Shown one piece after another: positions 11,197 through 22,085 of a stretch of 64,000 nt of DNA. This stretch comes from Pleurodeles waltl (Eukaryota; Chordata; Amphibia; Caudata; Salamandridae). Within the stretch, counting starts at the first letter, position 1. Every line of letters begins with the position of its first letter. A program made the translations under genes and the position numbers. The notes under the pieces are model-generated. The model ran no database searches. It saw only the letters and a program-made list of their open reading frames with translations, and was not told the origin of the DNA. The DNA lies in NCBI RefSeq assembly GCF_031143425.1, contig NC_090444.1:62491533-62555532 (forward strand). The letters are read 5' to 3'.

Positions 11197-11471
11197 ATAG
11201 TGTGTTGTCTGTGGGATGCAGGTTCCTCACTTTCGATGGGGATGAGGTCTAAGTGCTCCTCACTCAATCTATTCTGACTCTCAGAGTCAGTGGCCACATC
11301 GTTAGGATGGGCCTGCTCATACTTTGCCAAGAGCTGCTGGAGCTTTGCCCTGACAGAGTTTGAGCCAGTTTTAATTGTGTACCCTTTGCAGAGGGCCCTA
11401 AACTGTTTATGAGACAGCTGGAGGCAAGGGGTGAGGTCAAGCTCCTTGTCCACAACCTCCGAGCTACTCAC
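11197..11471 (-). pseudogene. Ty3/gypsy-like Gag N terminus
   Basis: Opens with a methionine at 11,471 (MSSSEVVDKELDL) and contains LSHKQFRALCKGYTIKTGS followed by VRAKLQQLLAKYEQA, a helix-extended-helix pattern like the SAP-type segment found at the start of some vertebrate gypsy Gag proteins. The frame stays open for about 92 residues up to the boundary of hairpin-chain element A, whose insertion truncates it. Together with 9,493-10,566 this forms one gag split by the insertion. Confidence 0.55.
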
Positions 11472-11713
11472 TATTTTACTAAAGTTGGGACCTTTTTGTA
11501 GCTAGAAAAACTTCCTAACACAGGTTTCTGGAGTCGTAACCAAAGTTAGTTTTCACATTTTTTAAACTGTTACCCTACAGGAACATAACCGAGGCCCTAA
11601 CAGTTACTTTTAAGAATTTAGAAAAATAATCAATTCAAAACATGCTATTGATCTAAAGGCAGTTTTTGGATTTACTCATGTAGTCACATTGACCCCACCG
11701 CTGTTTCACTACT
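11472..11713. other. Leader-like gap between gag start and LTR-like end
   Basis: About 240 bp, A/T-rich, without open frame. On the minus strand it lies between the CTTCCTACA boundary at 11,714 and the gag start at 11,471, the position expected for a retrotransposon leader. No primer-binding site could be assigned to a tRNA with confidence. Confidence 0.35.
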
Positions 11714-13330
11714 GTAGGAAGCTGGCTCTCTATATGGTGCACTAAAAAGAAGTACCCAGGGTAGAGAGTCCAGTGGGTCCCCAATTGGTTTGCAGATTCA
11801 AACGTAGATAGGGCTCATGCTCTGTTTTGTGGTAGTGTGGACGAGACGTTAGGCTTATCAGAGGGTGGTGCTAAGCATTTGTTACACTCACAAAGGCAAT
11901 AAATGAGACGCTCAAAAAATAATTCCGAGACCAATTTAGAAAAAGAACACTTCTTTTTATATGTACTTTGAACGCAAGAACTTTGTTATAATGTAAGTAT
12001 GTTTTAAGCATAAAACCTATCCACTTGCAAAAATCAACAGTGCAATTTCAGCATTCTTCAATGTTAGCCTATGGAAGGAAAATACATTCAACAAACAGGC
12101 ACTTTACGATGACTCATGGGACCAATTTTGTAGACTTACAGTGAGTGCTGGGCAAGGGTAAGGACTACATCAACAGGTCACTACGGGCATCGCTGGGGAG
12201 GCCGGGTGCAGAGGTGCAGTACAGCGTCAGTGCCCATTCGATTTCAATGGAGATTGGTCCCTGTGGATTAAGTCTGCAGGCTCTGGCTGGGGGGCAGTCG
12301 GGGACAACCAAAAGGTAAGTTGGAAATGTGGGGTATTCGGGGATGCAGGTGCACCTTTGGTCCTCTTCACCAGGGCCCAGGGGTGATGGATGTAGGGGTA
12401 TCCTTTTGGCATTGGGTTTCCTTGTCCAGGAGCACTCGCAGTTGGGAGGGTCCTGTGGTCTGAGGCTGCAGGCATCATTGTGGAGCCCAGGAGGGGTAAA
12501 ACCACAGTGGACTCAATCTCAGGAGAGCTGGGGTACAACTTTGACACCAGGGGTCCACTTAAACTCAGGCCGGAGGTGACGGATGCAGTGGTTGCTTTAG
12601 GTGTCAGGTTTCTCTCACCTCAGAGGCTGCGGGAGAGTGGGCCTGCGTGCAGAGGGTGCAGGTGACTTCAGGAAGTCCAGGAGGGATGAAACCATGATGA
12701 ACTCAGAATCTGGACAACTGGGGGACATGGTTGGCACTGGAGGTCCACTTGGGTCGGTGACGGCGGGTGCAGGTGTCAGGTCTTTGCAGTTCCGAAGGCT
12801 GCAGAATCCTTCCTTTAGGTTTTGTTGGAGAGCAGGTCAACTGCTCACAGGAGTCTTGAGTCTTTTTTAAAGGCAGGCAGTCTTCCTGGGTTTCTGGAGT
12901 TTCAGCTGCAGGATGTCATCTTTTTGGGCAGAGTCCATCGAGGGTTGCAGACAGTCCGGTAGGGTTGGTACCAGGTCAGCTGCTTCTTCTTCTCTTCTTC
13001 TGCAGGTGAGACTCTTCTGTGTTCTTGTCTTCTTAGGTCATCAGGATCTGCGTTCTGGCTTTCAGGGGTGCCACCTAAATACTCAATTTAGGGGCGTTAC
13101 AGGTGGTGTCAGGTGGCAGTCAATGGGTTGCCTAACTTTAGGGTGACTTCACCCTTCCTATGACCACTTCCTTTGAGAAGTGGGCATAATCTTGACCCTA
13201 GTGGCCTAGTTCTTTCCAAAGCAAGATGGTGGAATTTAAAAAGGGGTATCCACTTCAATTCGTCTACCTTAGAGGTGGGACTGACATGAAGTGGTACACC
13301 TCCTAATCTGCCTAATTTTCTGCCCTGTCT
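11714..13330 (+). mobile_element. LTR-like repeat starting TGTAGGAAGC
   Basis: Begins TGTAGGAAGCTGGCTCTCTA on plus. Downstream AGGCTTATCAGAGGG then GGCAATAAATGAG has the same layout as the unit starting at 1,303 (ACTTATCAGGGAG then an AATAAA patch). Between 12,300 and 12,870 there is a tandem duplication (separate entry). The right limit is uncertain because another family member starts near 13,310. No protein recognised. Confidence 0.45.
12488..12868 (+). repeat. Degenerate tandem duplication, 190-bp period
   Basis: CAGGAGGG(G/A)T(A/G)AAACCA at 12,488 recurs at 12,678. Both are followed by GACTCA/AACTCA, a GGTCCACTT block and GGTGTCAGG. Two copies, clearly diverged. Confidence 0.6.
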
Positions 13331-13800
13331 TTCGGAACTCGCAGTGACCAGTGTCCAGCACATGCATTTAGAATCACTTCTCTGTACATTTACTATGTGT
13401 AAGACTCGACAAAGACATAGTAGGGGCATATTTGCTCTTGCAGATATGCCCTCTCTTGTAATATACTGCACCCTGCCTTAGGCCTGAAGTCCTGCTGTAG
13501 GTGTGACTTACAGATATTACGGGCAGTGTTTTAGGAGACATGGCACACAAGCATATGCTGTGTTGTGTTTTCAATTTTGGGAGCACCTTGTCACGCAGCC
13601 TGCAATGGCAGTCTCTATACTGTAATGTTGGTGCAGGTCCCTCTGAATGGCACAAGTTGTGCTGCAGCTCGGGGGGTCCTCTTCAGTATCCATGCCCTAG
13701 GTCCAAGGGGTACCATTTACTAGGGACTTTTAGGGATGCTGAAGGGCCTGGTCACCTGGGGATCAAGCTACCAGCACCCTACTGTAATCGAAGCTTATCC
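13310..13800 (-). mobile_element. TGTAGGAAA-family repeat, copy 4 (partial)
   Basis: Closely follows the order of 7,890-8,310: GACCAGTGTCCAGCACATGC, CATAGTAGGGGCATATTTGC, GTGTTGTGTTTTCAATTTT, GGGGTACCATTTACTAGGGA. It has no TGT-type end on the right, so it is truncated before 13,800. Confidence 0.5.
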
Positions 13801-14032
13801 TGTGCTTGTCCTGTGCACCTGTGTGTTGGACAGATGCTGCTGCGCTGTATGTAAAGCACCTGCTTGAGGTTTCCGCCACTAGTATCTTCGATGCTTTAGA
13901 TCAGGAAAAGTCCTGAATATTTAACTTGCACTCATGGCCGGACTGGGAACCCAAAGCAGCCCCTACAGGGTACATAGCAAGTTAGCCTGACCGCTACAAT
14001 GGGGCGTGAGGGGTTCTCTCCCACCAAACATA

Positions 14033-14951
14033 GGGCCAGATGTTGGAAAATGCCAATTTGCGACTTGCAAATTGCGAGTCCCTGCGACTCGCAATTTGAA
14101 ACTCGCAAATTGGTATGCAGAACGGTGTATCAGACACCGTCTGCGAGTCGCTATGGGGTCGCAATGACCCACCTCATGAATATTAATGAGGTGGGTCACA
14201 AATTGCGGCCCCATAGCGAGTCTAGGCACTCGCAAACATGGAGGCCTGCTGTCGTCAGCAGACCTCCATGTTCGTGACTGCTTTAGCAATAAAGCAGTTT
14301 TTTTTTTAAAGTGTAGCCCGTTTTCCTTAAAGGAAAACGAGCTGCACTTAAAAAAAAACCGAAACCTTTAGTTTCGGTATTTTTTCAGGGCAGGTAGTGG
14401 TCCCTTGGACCACTACCTGCCCTGAAAAAATTGTTTTGGGTCCATTTGCAAAGGGGAAGGGGTCCCATGGGGACCCCTTCCAATTTGCGAGTGGGTTACC
14501 ATCCACTTGAAGTGGATAGTAACTGCGATACCATTTGCGACCGCATATGCGGTCGCAAATGGTATTGCATGCCACTCCGAATCGCAAATAGGAAGGGAAC
14601 ACCCCTTCCTATTTGCGATTCTGAAATGCATATTGCGAGTCGGTCCCGACTCGCAATATGCATTTCTGCATAGGAAAATGCGATTAGCGAGTCGCAAACG
14701 GCAATTTTTGCTGTTTGGATAGTAACTGCGATACCATTTGCGACCGCATATGCGGTCGCAAATGGTATTGCATGCCACTCCGAATCGCAAATAGGAAGGG
14801 AACACCCCTTCCTATTTGCGATTCTGAAATGCATATTGCGAGTCGGTCCCGACTCGCAATATGCATTTCTGCATAGGAAAATGCGATTAGCGAGTCGCAA
14901 ACGGCAATTTTTGCCGTTTGCGACTCGCTAATCGTTTCCTGCATCTGGCCC
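14033..14951. mobile_element. Hairpin-chain element D (TGCGACTCGCAA type)
   Basis: Starts GGGCCAGATG and ends CATCTGGCCC, a perfect 10-bp terminal inverted repeat, with ATA on both sides (14,030-14,032; 14,952-14,954). The interior is a chain of inverted repeats: 14,053-14,113 (28-bp arms), a nested GACTCGC/GCGAGTC structure around GAATATTA near 14,185, 14,381-14,429 (23-bp perfect arms), 14,528-14,565 (38-bp perfect palindrome), about 14,579-14,621, about 14,623-14,666, and 14,884-14,934. No coding capacity. Sequence is unrelated to elements A-C, but architecture and flanking duplication match. Confidence 0.85.
14514..14919 (+). repeat. 203-bp direct duplication inside element D
   Basis: The block GGATAGTAACTGCGATACC through GTCGCAAACGGCAATTTTTG is repeated exactly 203 bp downstream (14,514 and 14,717). 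Three large palindromes are therefore present twice. Only the second copy keeps the full terminal palindrome of the CGATTAGCGAGTCGCAAACG type, so the first copy's last hairpin is cut at the duplication joint. Confidence 0.85.
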
Positions 14952-14954
14952 ATA

Positions 14955-15344
14955 ATGTGGGAAGAAATTGTAAAAACTGTGCATTCTACAGCTTGTTTTC
15001 CATTATATTTTCAATTGTATTAGATTTTAAGGCATAGTAAATGATGACCTTACAGTGCCCCAGGATATGGCAATCTTTATCGGGGCTCTTCAATGATTCC
15101 TTCACCATCACCCTCTAACAGTACCTCTCATCTCTCCTAGTCCCTCTCTCACATGGTGTTGGAACACTTTACATCACACATACAGTTAATGAACCATATG
15201 TGTGTATAGAAACTGTTACGTAGGACATGTTACATAAGACAAAGGGGACAACAAGGTGTAGGATTCACGTCATCCATACTGGTGAGCAGTTTTTGCTTGG
15301 GTTTGGTAAGCATAAACTGAGGATCCAGAACTTAACACAGTGAT
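14955..15344. other. No recognisable feature
   Basis: Mixed-composition sequence without long frames, inverted repeats or family matches elsewhere in the window. Confidence 0.5.
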
Positions 15345-17807
15345 TGTGGGAAACTGGCACCTTGTTGTAGTACCCCCCCCCCACACACACACACTTTTTT
15401 CTGAATGCAACTTGGACTGGAGTGCACTGGGGTTCTGCTAACCAGGCTCCCAGTGCCAGTGTACTTTCCCTAAAACATTGTCAAAGTAGCTGGACACACC
15501 TTTAGCTACCACTATAAGTCCCTAGTGAAAGGTACTTAGGTACCCAAGGCATGGGGTACTTTGGGTAAGGCCCTGAGGGTAGCAGCACTGATTGTGCCAC
15601 CCTCAAGGGCCATGCATCCAGTTGCACCCAGCACTGCCATAGCAGGCTGAGTGTCCTGGTGAAAATCTAAAATACAAACTCGACTGTGTGCCCTGTTCAC
15701 CCTACACTGCATATGTTATGGGTAAGTCCTCCCTCAAGCAGGCCTTCCAGCCCTAAGGCAGGGTGCACCATACTATATGTGAGGGCATAATTGCATGAGT
15801 GAACAGAGCAGCCATTTTAATATATGTGCAGGACACTGGTCAATATGGGTTTCCCAGCTACATGATGGCCACTCTGAACTCTGGGTTCTTTGGTATCAAA
15901 CAACTCAGAATGATAAATCCAAACTGGAACCAGTACTGGATTTATTATCAAATGTACCCGGGGTCACCTTAGAGGTGTCCCCTGCAAAAACTATCTATCC
16001 TGGCATGGTTGCTGACTGGTTCCAGCCGGCCTGCCACATCCAGACAGCCAATATACAAACCTGGGGGTGAGCCCTGGCCCTCTGGTTTGTAAAACCCTGG
16101 CCCTGGCTCTCTGGTTTGTAAAAGAAATCCCTTCCTGTGTGGAGGAGCTAACACCCCCTCCCTCAGGAATGTGTACTCTCCTGGCGGTGAGCTTCAAAGG
16201 GCCACCGCAGCAGATGGCTCCCCCCTTTGTCAACCCCTACTTTTGGAAGAAGCAAAGGCAGGAAATCAAACAAAGGGTAGGAGGAGTGGTCTCACTGAGC
16301 ATGCACCACCCCTAGGGGCTTGCAGGTGAAGTGAACCCTCCATTTCATTTTCCTCCATGTTGGATTGCAGGAAAATAGCCAATCAGGTTTAGGGAAGTGA
16401 CCCTTCCCACAGGAAGTGGTCACAGTAGTGGGTGTAGGCACCCAAGGGTAAGCGCCCCATTGGACACTACCAGGTTCCCCCTAAAATGCCCACTAAATTC
16501 AGTATTTAATGGGCTTCCATAGACCAAGAAATCGGATTTGAAAAGACAAAGAAGACCAGCACCAAAGAAGATACAAGGCAAGAGAACTGTGGACCTGCTG
16601 CACAAGAAAAGGCACCAAACCCTGCCTGCTGCACCCAGGACCCGAAGATCGCAGCTGCAGAGCAGCTGGACACTGGACTGCCCCAAGAAACCCAGGGGAC
16701 TTCCAGGCTTCAAGAATCACCCCAGATACCCCTTCGGAGTGGAGGCACCACTCAAAAATCAAACGAGAACCTTGAAGCCAGTGAGGGTCATTCCACTGAC
16801 TGGCTGATATCTCTGCATCCAGAAGATGCAGCTCGACCTCACAACACACTGACAACCACTCAGATGTGACCTATAATTGTGCCAAGTTTGGTGGCACTGC
16901 GCCCTCCAGTGGCCGAGTTATGCTAATACCCTGTGTTCTGGTCAGCTGGCGTCGACCAACCAGAAAACCAGCTCCCTCAGAGCTGAAAAAGGATCAGGAG
17001 GAAGCCCCAGTCAAGGGACTTCAGGAACACCCTGAACCTCTAACCAGAGTACCCCCATGGTCCTGTAAGCAGCCCTCAAAGAGACTCACCTCCAGCTCCA
17101 AAGGACTCCATTGCGCACTGCTCCTGGATCTTCAACTTGTCCTGCATCCGGCTGCCCTGCGCACTGAAACAAGGAACCAGCTTTGCTCCATGGGTCTCCA
17201 ACCCCTTGTGACCTCAACAGCTGAAGGGGACACCCAGGCATCATCTTTAAATCTGCAACCAGCTCATTTTCCAAGTGGCCCCTCCAGGTGGCCCTGTGCC
17301 TGAGCCAAGAGACTTTTTAACGCTGCTCCCACCGGAACCGGGAGCCACCCGAGGCTCTCCAGCTGGCACAAGGTGCCCACCAACTGCTGCAACCATCTTC
17401 CAAAAGAAGAGACTGGTAACCCAACTGTATGATTTTGCATTGATTCCAATGGTGTGTAATTCCACACAGAAAGACTAACTTAATCAAAATTTTGAAAAGA
17501 CATAACTTTAAAAGTACTTAACATATTCTAAAGATCTTGGTCTCAAAATGTATATAAAAGTCTGAAGTATTTTTATAAATTCTGATCTTGAGTTATTCAT
17601 TGAGTGTGTGTGGTGCATGATTGGATTTGTGAGTACAGCAAATACTTAGCAAATCTCCTGCATTAGCCTAACTGCAGGACCAGCTACCTTAAAAATTGGA
17701 GCATTAGGTGGTCTCATTTTTACCTCTGGAAAGCAACGTGTGGTTTCCTGGACCCCCTGAATAGTGTACCTAGTTTTGCATACTACATAGAGGACCAGCC
17801 TCCAACA
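15345..17807 (+). mobile_element. 2.46-kb element, near-palindromic termini
   Basis: Left end TGTGGGAAACTGG, right end CCAGCCTCCAACA. The right end in reverse complement (TGTTGGAGGCTGG) aligns with the left for about 30 bp up to GTAGTA. Flanks GTGAT and GTGGT suggest a 5-bp duplication with one change. The first ~720 bp match, in reverse complement, the TGTAGGAAA-family copies at 4,991-8,430. Later sequence (16,500-17,450) contains many short frames but no recognisable protein. It may be a long solo LTR or a large non-autonomous LTR element; the extended terminal symmetry is odd for either. Confidence 0.5.
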
Positions 17808-19189
17808 GTGGTTAGGGTTGACTTTATTATTAACTTTTTATTTCTACCCAAACAACCCTGGGGCAAAAACATAATTCTCTAACCTGTACTATTCAGTCTG
17901 CATGTAGCTCTTTCGTGGCAGTCCATAGCTCACTGTGCTAGATTATGACTGTAACGTATGGACTGCACAGTAATAAAAGGATCTATATGACAAAAGCAGT
18001 ATGCCACTGAGCATTGCAGATAAAATACTATTCTGTGATCAGTATAGTACACGTTCTTTGCAGCAGGCGTATTATTCCTCTGCTCTACCTTAGATAAGTC
18101 AAAACCAACACTAGACAAAACTCCTATCTCTCTCCAGCAGGTACATTGATTACCAGAGTTATCATAGCACTTTTATTGTTGCCTGAAAACTACCGGATAT
18201 ACAAGGAACTCTGCAGTGTTTTTAAAACTGCAGCACTGCTAGAAAACTGGCCCCACCTTTCCAGCCTCCCAGGAAAACGCTCAATGCCCCATATGGCCAG
18301 TCCAGCCATGCTTGAGCTCTGGGCTGACTGAAGTCCACTGCAGTATGACTGTCACAGATCTCCGCATATTATAAAGGTTTGTCAGGTCATGCATTTTGCA
18401 TTTTCATTTATGTTACCTGAAATAGAGCTGCTTAATAAGCAATACTAATTACTGAAAGAATTGTTTTCTTGGCACTGATCAATAATGGCACAAGAACGAC
18501 ACCTCAATATAGATTAGCTTGAAATTGATAGTTCAGACCAAACAACACTGCAATCTCCAAAGAAGTAAATGTTCAGATGTATTTATTCCCTAAGTCAGTG
18601 ACACGTATTAACTAGCAGCCTTGTTGCAGAGCAGTTTGCATGAGTGGTTATACCCCAGAGAAAGGAAGTTTTTAGAAACTGATAACTTTCCAGAGAATAT
18701 CTACATTTTTAGACACACCGTAAGTAGATAGGAGATGTATACAATTTGTTTTCTCTTTCCGGAAGCCATAGTTATTTTATGCATTGGAAAAGTTTCCCAA
18801 GGATGCCTCATGTTACAGAGCATACTAAAGTGGGATGAACCCACCAGTGCCCTGGTTTGAGTGAGACTTCTGTCCATTCCAGGCAGAGCAGCCTCACTGT
18901 GTATGTGTGCAGACAGCAAGGAAACACCAACTTCAAGATTTGTAAGGTGTGAGGGCTTGACCCTGTGCGGTGCTCTCAAGCTAGCCTACTCACTCAGGAC
19001 AGTCACCATGAGGCTCACAAATGATTATGACACTGAATGCCACAGGTAAAAACAAACTACTGACCTTTCTGTTTAATAGTGTTGCTGGTGAAATATCGAC
19101 AGCCAGGGTGACAACCCTTAGCTTGATGCTATCTGTGGGAAGGTCTTTAAATTGGGTGCCAATGGTGCCCACCAACAATGACACAAATT
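17808..19189. other. No recognisable feature
   Basis: A/T-rich, many stops in all frames, no similarity to the repeat families in this window. Possibly old unique sequence. Confidence 0.45.
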
Positions 19190-19960
19190 AAGTACTGATG
19201 ATGACAAATGGACCAAAATATCATGGTCAAATTTTGCCTGTTAATCTATGAATATGTAGTGAGATGACAACTAGACTTTAGCACCAAAAGGACATCACAT
19301 TGACCTTGACTTGTCAGCATGTTCTTTCAGTTTGATTTTGAATGAAGTAATATTTTCAAAAACAATGTTCTATATTTCTGTAAGTGATTCATTGAATCAG
19401 TAGTTGCTGGAACTAAAGCATTCGCACGAGATGAAGAAAGAAAAACTCTGAGATTAAAGACTTACAAGCAGAAAAATGGTGAGAATCTTGGCAGCAATTT
19501 TTAAGTTTCATTATTACAAGACAATTCTGTCATTTTCAGTGGCATTGGAATAGCATAGGAGATACTGTTCTGAAGTTTCAGTAGTTCATTCTGTTTGTCC
19601 ATTAGATTGAGGATGACAATCAGAAGAGCTTGACCAACTTACAGTGCCTTATAAAAGTTTGTCCAAAAATATGGAAGACATTGAGTTGTTCAGTAGTGAT
19701 TCTATGTGGGAAACGATGATAAAAAATGTCAGTCAAAGAGCACTGAGGCACTTCTTCTGCTGTAGGTAATTTAGACAAAGGCAAGAAATAAGCCAGAGGT
19801 ATCAGCTGTATCCAGTCTGACCCAAATGCCTTCTGTGGATGGAGGATCTGCTATGAAGGTAGCAGACAGTGTGTGCCCTGGCTCAGGAGCACTGGTAAAG
19901 GTTGCAGAAATATTTTGAATGTCACAATGTATTTTCATCAGAAAAGGGACAAGGAATGAT
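19190..19960 (-). pseudogene. Ty3/gypsy integrase fossil
   Basis: The minus strand, read across several frameshifts and stops, retains the chromovirus-like integrase core. Near 19,860-19,780 are IADPPSTEGIWVRLD (from the DFITDLPPS...WVVVDRFSK region) and the following LPTAEE segment. Near 19,610 is the hallmark CHPQSNGQTE, then T.TSEQYLLCY, equivalent to HPQSDGQTERVNQ.LEQYLR. Farther on (19,430-19,380) ALVPATTDSMNHLQKYR corresponds to the linker before the C-terminal domain. The catalytic D,D,E set cannot be verified. Order and spacing make the assignment firm despite heavy decay. Confidence 0.7.
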
Positions 19961-20216
19961 GCATTTTTGCCTGTCAGAGTGAATTGTAAATCACTAAAAG
20001 GATCATGGATCAAAGTCTAACATCATCTTAACCCCCCCTGTAATTCGTAGCAGAGATGAAAAGAGCTTTTTGACTTAAGTACAAATCATGATGTGATACA
20101 AGTGGTGTATTCAGAGGATGACCCTCTAACTATTTACGGTCTATTTGTTCTTGAGTCTCTTTAATCCTTTCTACAAAAAGGCGTGAACAATTCTGGGGCA
20201 CCTGAACTGAGCGGCC

Positions 20217-20250
20217 AATATGGTGGATGAGGACTTTCATCCACCATATT
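20217..20250. repeat. Perfect 14-bp inverted repeat
   Basis: AATATGGTGGATGA and TCATCCACCATATT separated by GGACTT. Isolated in otherwise unrecognised DNA. Confidence 0.7.
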
Positions 20251-20819
20251 CTACACTTGGACACTCCTCATCGGGGAGGGATAGAGGAGATGTTTTCCTT
20301 TTCTTTCTTTTCAACCCTACCTTGTGCAGATATCCCTAAGAAACTCTGTCCTCATACCCGTTCCACTCCTCATCTATCACCTTTACGAGCTAGAGGCAGG
20401 CTTCTCTAAACCCGCAAAGTCCCATTATTGCATCTACCTGGCTGCAAACTACTACTGCCCAACTAGCAAGGAGATTGTAATTACATAAGAATCAAATTGG
20501 TGACTGCCGCTCCACGTGAGCCCTCTAATGTAGAGCCCTCCTAACACTGTTACCCCATTTGCTGTCAGGTTGTAGTCCATGCCCCCAGATGCCTACTAGA
20601 GGTGTTATGGTACTGTTTGGACATTTGGCAATTTGGTTCACATCCTTTGTATTGTCTAAGGTTTGCATTGGAAATTGATTTTCTTGGTTACGATTTTTCA
20701 TGAGCTGGAGAGACGGACTCGCAGTCGACTTTGGAGCCACTGGGCACCTCATCGCCTTCATCGGGAGGCAGGTAGGAGCTGGCCAGTGGAAACCTATTCA
20801 CGACTTACAGCTGACAACA

Positions 20820-21380
20820 TGACACACCACATAATTTCATGAAATATTAGAGTTGTGCAAATACTGGCTAAATGATACAAAATTAATTATTTTCCCAAAT
20901 GCAAGAGGGTTCAAATAGCATTACTTCAAGAGACATCCAACATCACTCAGCCTGAGGGGGATAGACTTCAAAGAAAATGGAGGGACCAGATCTTTACCAC
21001 CATTCATCGTTCTATCAACTGATGTTGACCCAGAGGGAAGGTCTGTCCTACTAGAGGCTGGATTGATGGTATCCACTTGGAATAGGTAGTATCTGTGCCG
21101 AAAACCCAGAACAGCATCATATTCTCTAACAACTTTCGAGCTGCCAAGGAAAGTGGTGCACACGGGTAATGGATATGGATTTTGATATTGAGGATGATTT
21201 TATCAGCATCCTGGATTTCACATTGGAGATGTCACACCTCGCACGTCCAGGGGCCCGGACCACTCTTTATGAAGAGACCAATACCTCATGGCTCCAGCAG
21301 TGGTCCCAGCAACATGTCTGGAGTCATCATAATTCTGGGGTTAAACTTTACTGATTGTATTAGCTTGTGGATGATTTGAA
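20820..21380 (+). pseudogene. Tx1/L1-like LINE endonuclease (start of ORF2), fossil
   Basis: After ATG at 20,819 the translated text reads MTHHIIS, a stop, then NIR (compare the ISWNIRG start of apurinic endonuclease domains). Then KCKRVQIALLQETSNITQ..GDRLQRKWRDQIFTTIH, matching the IALLQETHL...W.GQ+F block. With frameshifts the later SILDFTLEMSHLARPGA corresponds to the DFN..LD..LDRS.PP+PGA block of Tx1-group elements. Multiple stops; the sequence ends near 21,380, before any RT. Catalytic N of WN is present; E of QET is present. Confidence 0.65.
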
Positions 21381-22085
21381 CAGGAGACCGGCTAGAATAG
21401 CTTGTACCATCACACTATGTCCATCCATTTCCCCTCCAGGTTACCTGGGCAGGGATCTGTCAGGCCATACCCGGGAATGCTTCGCTTGATTTAAGTCAGG
21501 AAGGACTATCTCCCCTACTCCCGCTTGGCAGCTACAGCAAGCCGCTTGGAAGAGCCCGAATTTCAAGGTAAACTTGTGGATAAAATTCAGGAGCTTGTTG
21601 AGAACAGTGAGGGGAGGACCTCCTCCCCGACCCTGCAACAGGGGACACTCAAGGTTAGGTTTTGTGGCTGTAGTAGGAGGCAGTGGTAGGAGGGTGGAAA
21701 TCAGTTGAGAAAGGTCTGAACAAGGTGGGGGATTATATATAAATTATATATTAAATTATTTAGTTATATAGTAAAACGGAAAGGCAATCGGTTGATGGCC
21801 TGACTCTGTAGGAAACCCTGGACCAACTGTGCAAAGAGAAGGCGGTGTTAGTAGAGCGTCTGCGTTACTTTCGTGCTGAGCTCATTCCGAGGGCGATAAT
21901 ATTGAAACAAGACATTCCCCCCATAACATCTCTGTGAGACACGAATGGGGAATTACAACAGAACAAGCCAACCACGAAATATTCTCAAAACTCTACAAAG
22001 TTCTGTACAGACTGACACCTGGCACCCAGTGTAGTGTTGGGGCCCTAGGCCCCCATGCTACTAGAAATAAGTGATGTAGACACGG
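21381..22085. other. No recognisable feature
   Basis: Mixed-composition DNA with an A/T-rich patch near 21,735-21,775. It may hold further decayed LINE sequence at its left edge, but no motif is recognisable. Confidence 0.4.

Noticed and set aside
10869..11252. Arg/Pro/Gly-rich frames in hairpin-chain element A (likewise in B and C)
   Set aside because: G/C-rich palindromes give long stop-free frames on both strands. Frames are not conserved between A, B and C.
17286..17478. Short Pro-rich frames at 16,500-17,480 as exons
   Set aside because: Inside a repeated element with family members elsewhere in the window; no splice-site pattern or known domain.
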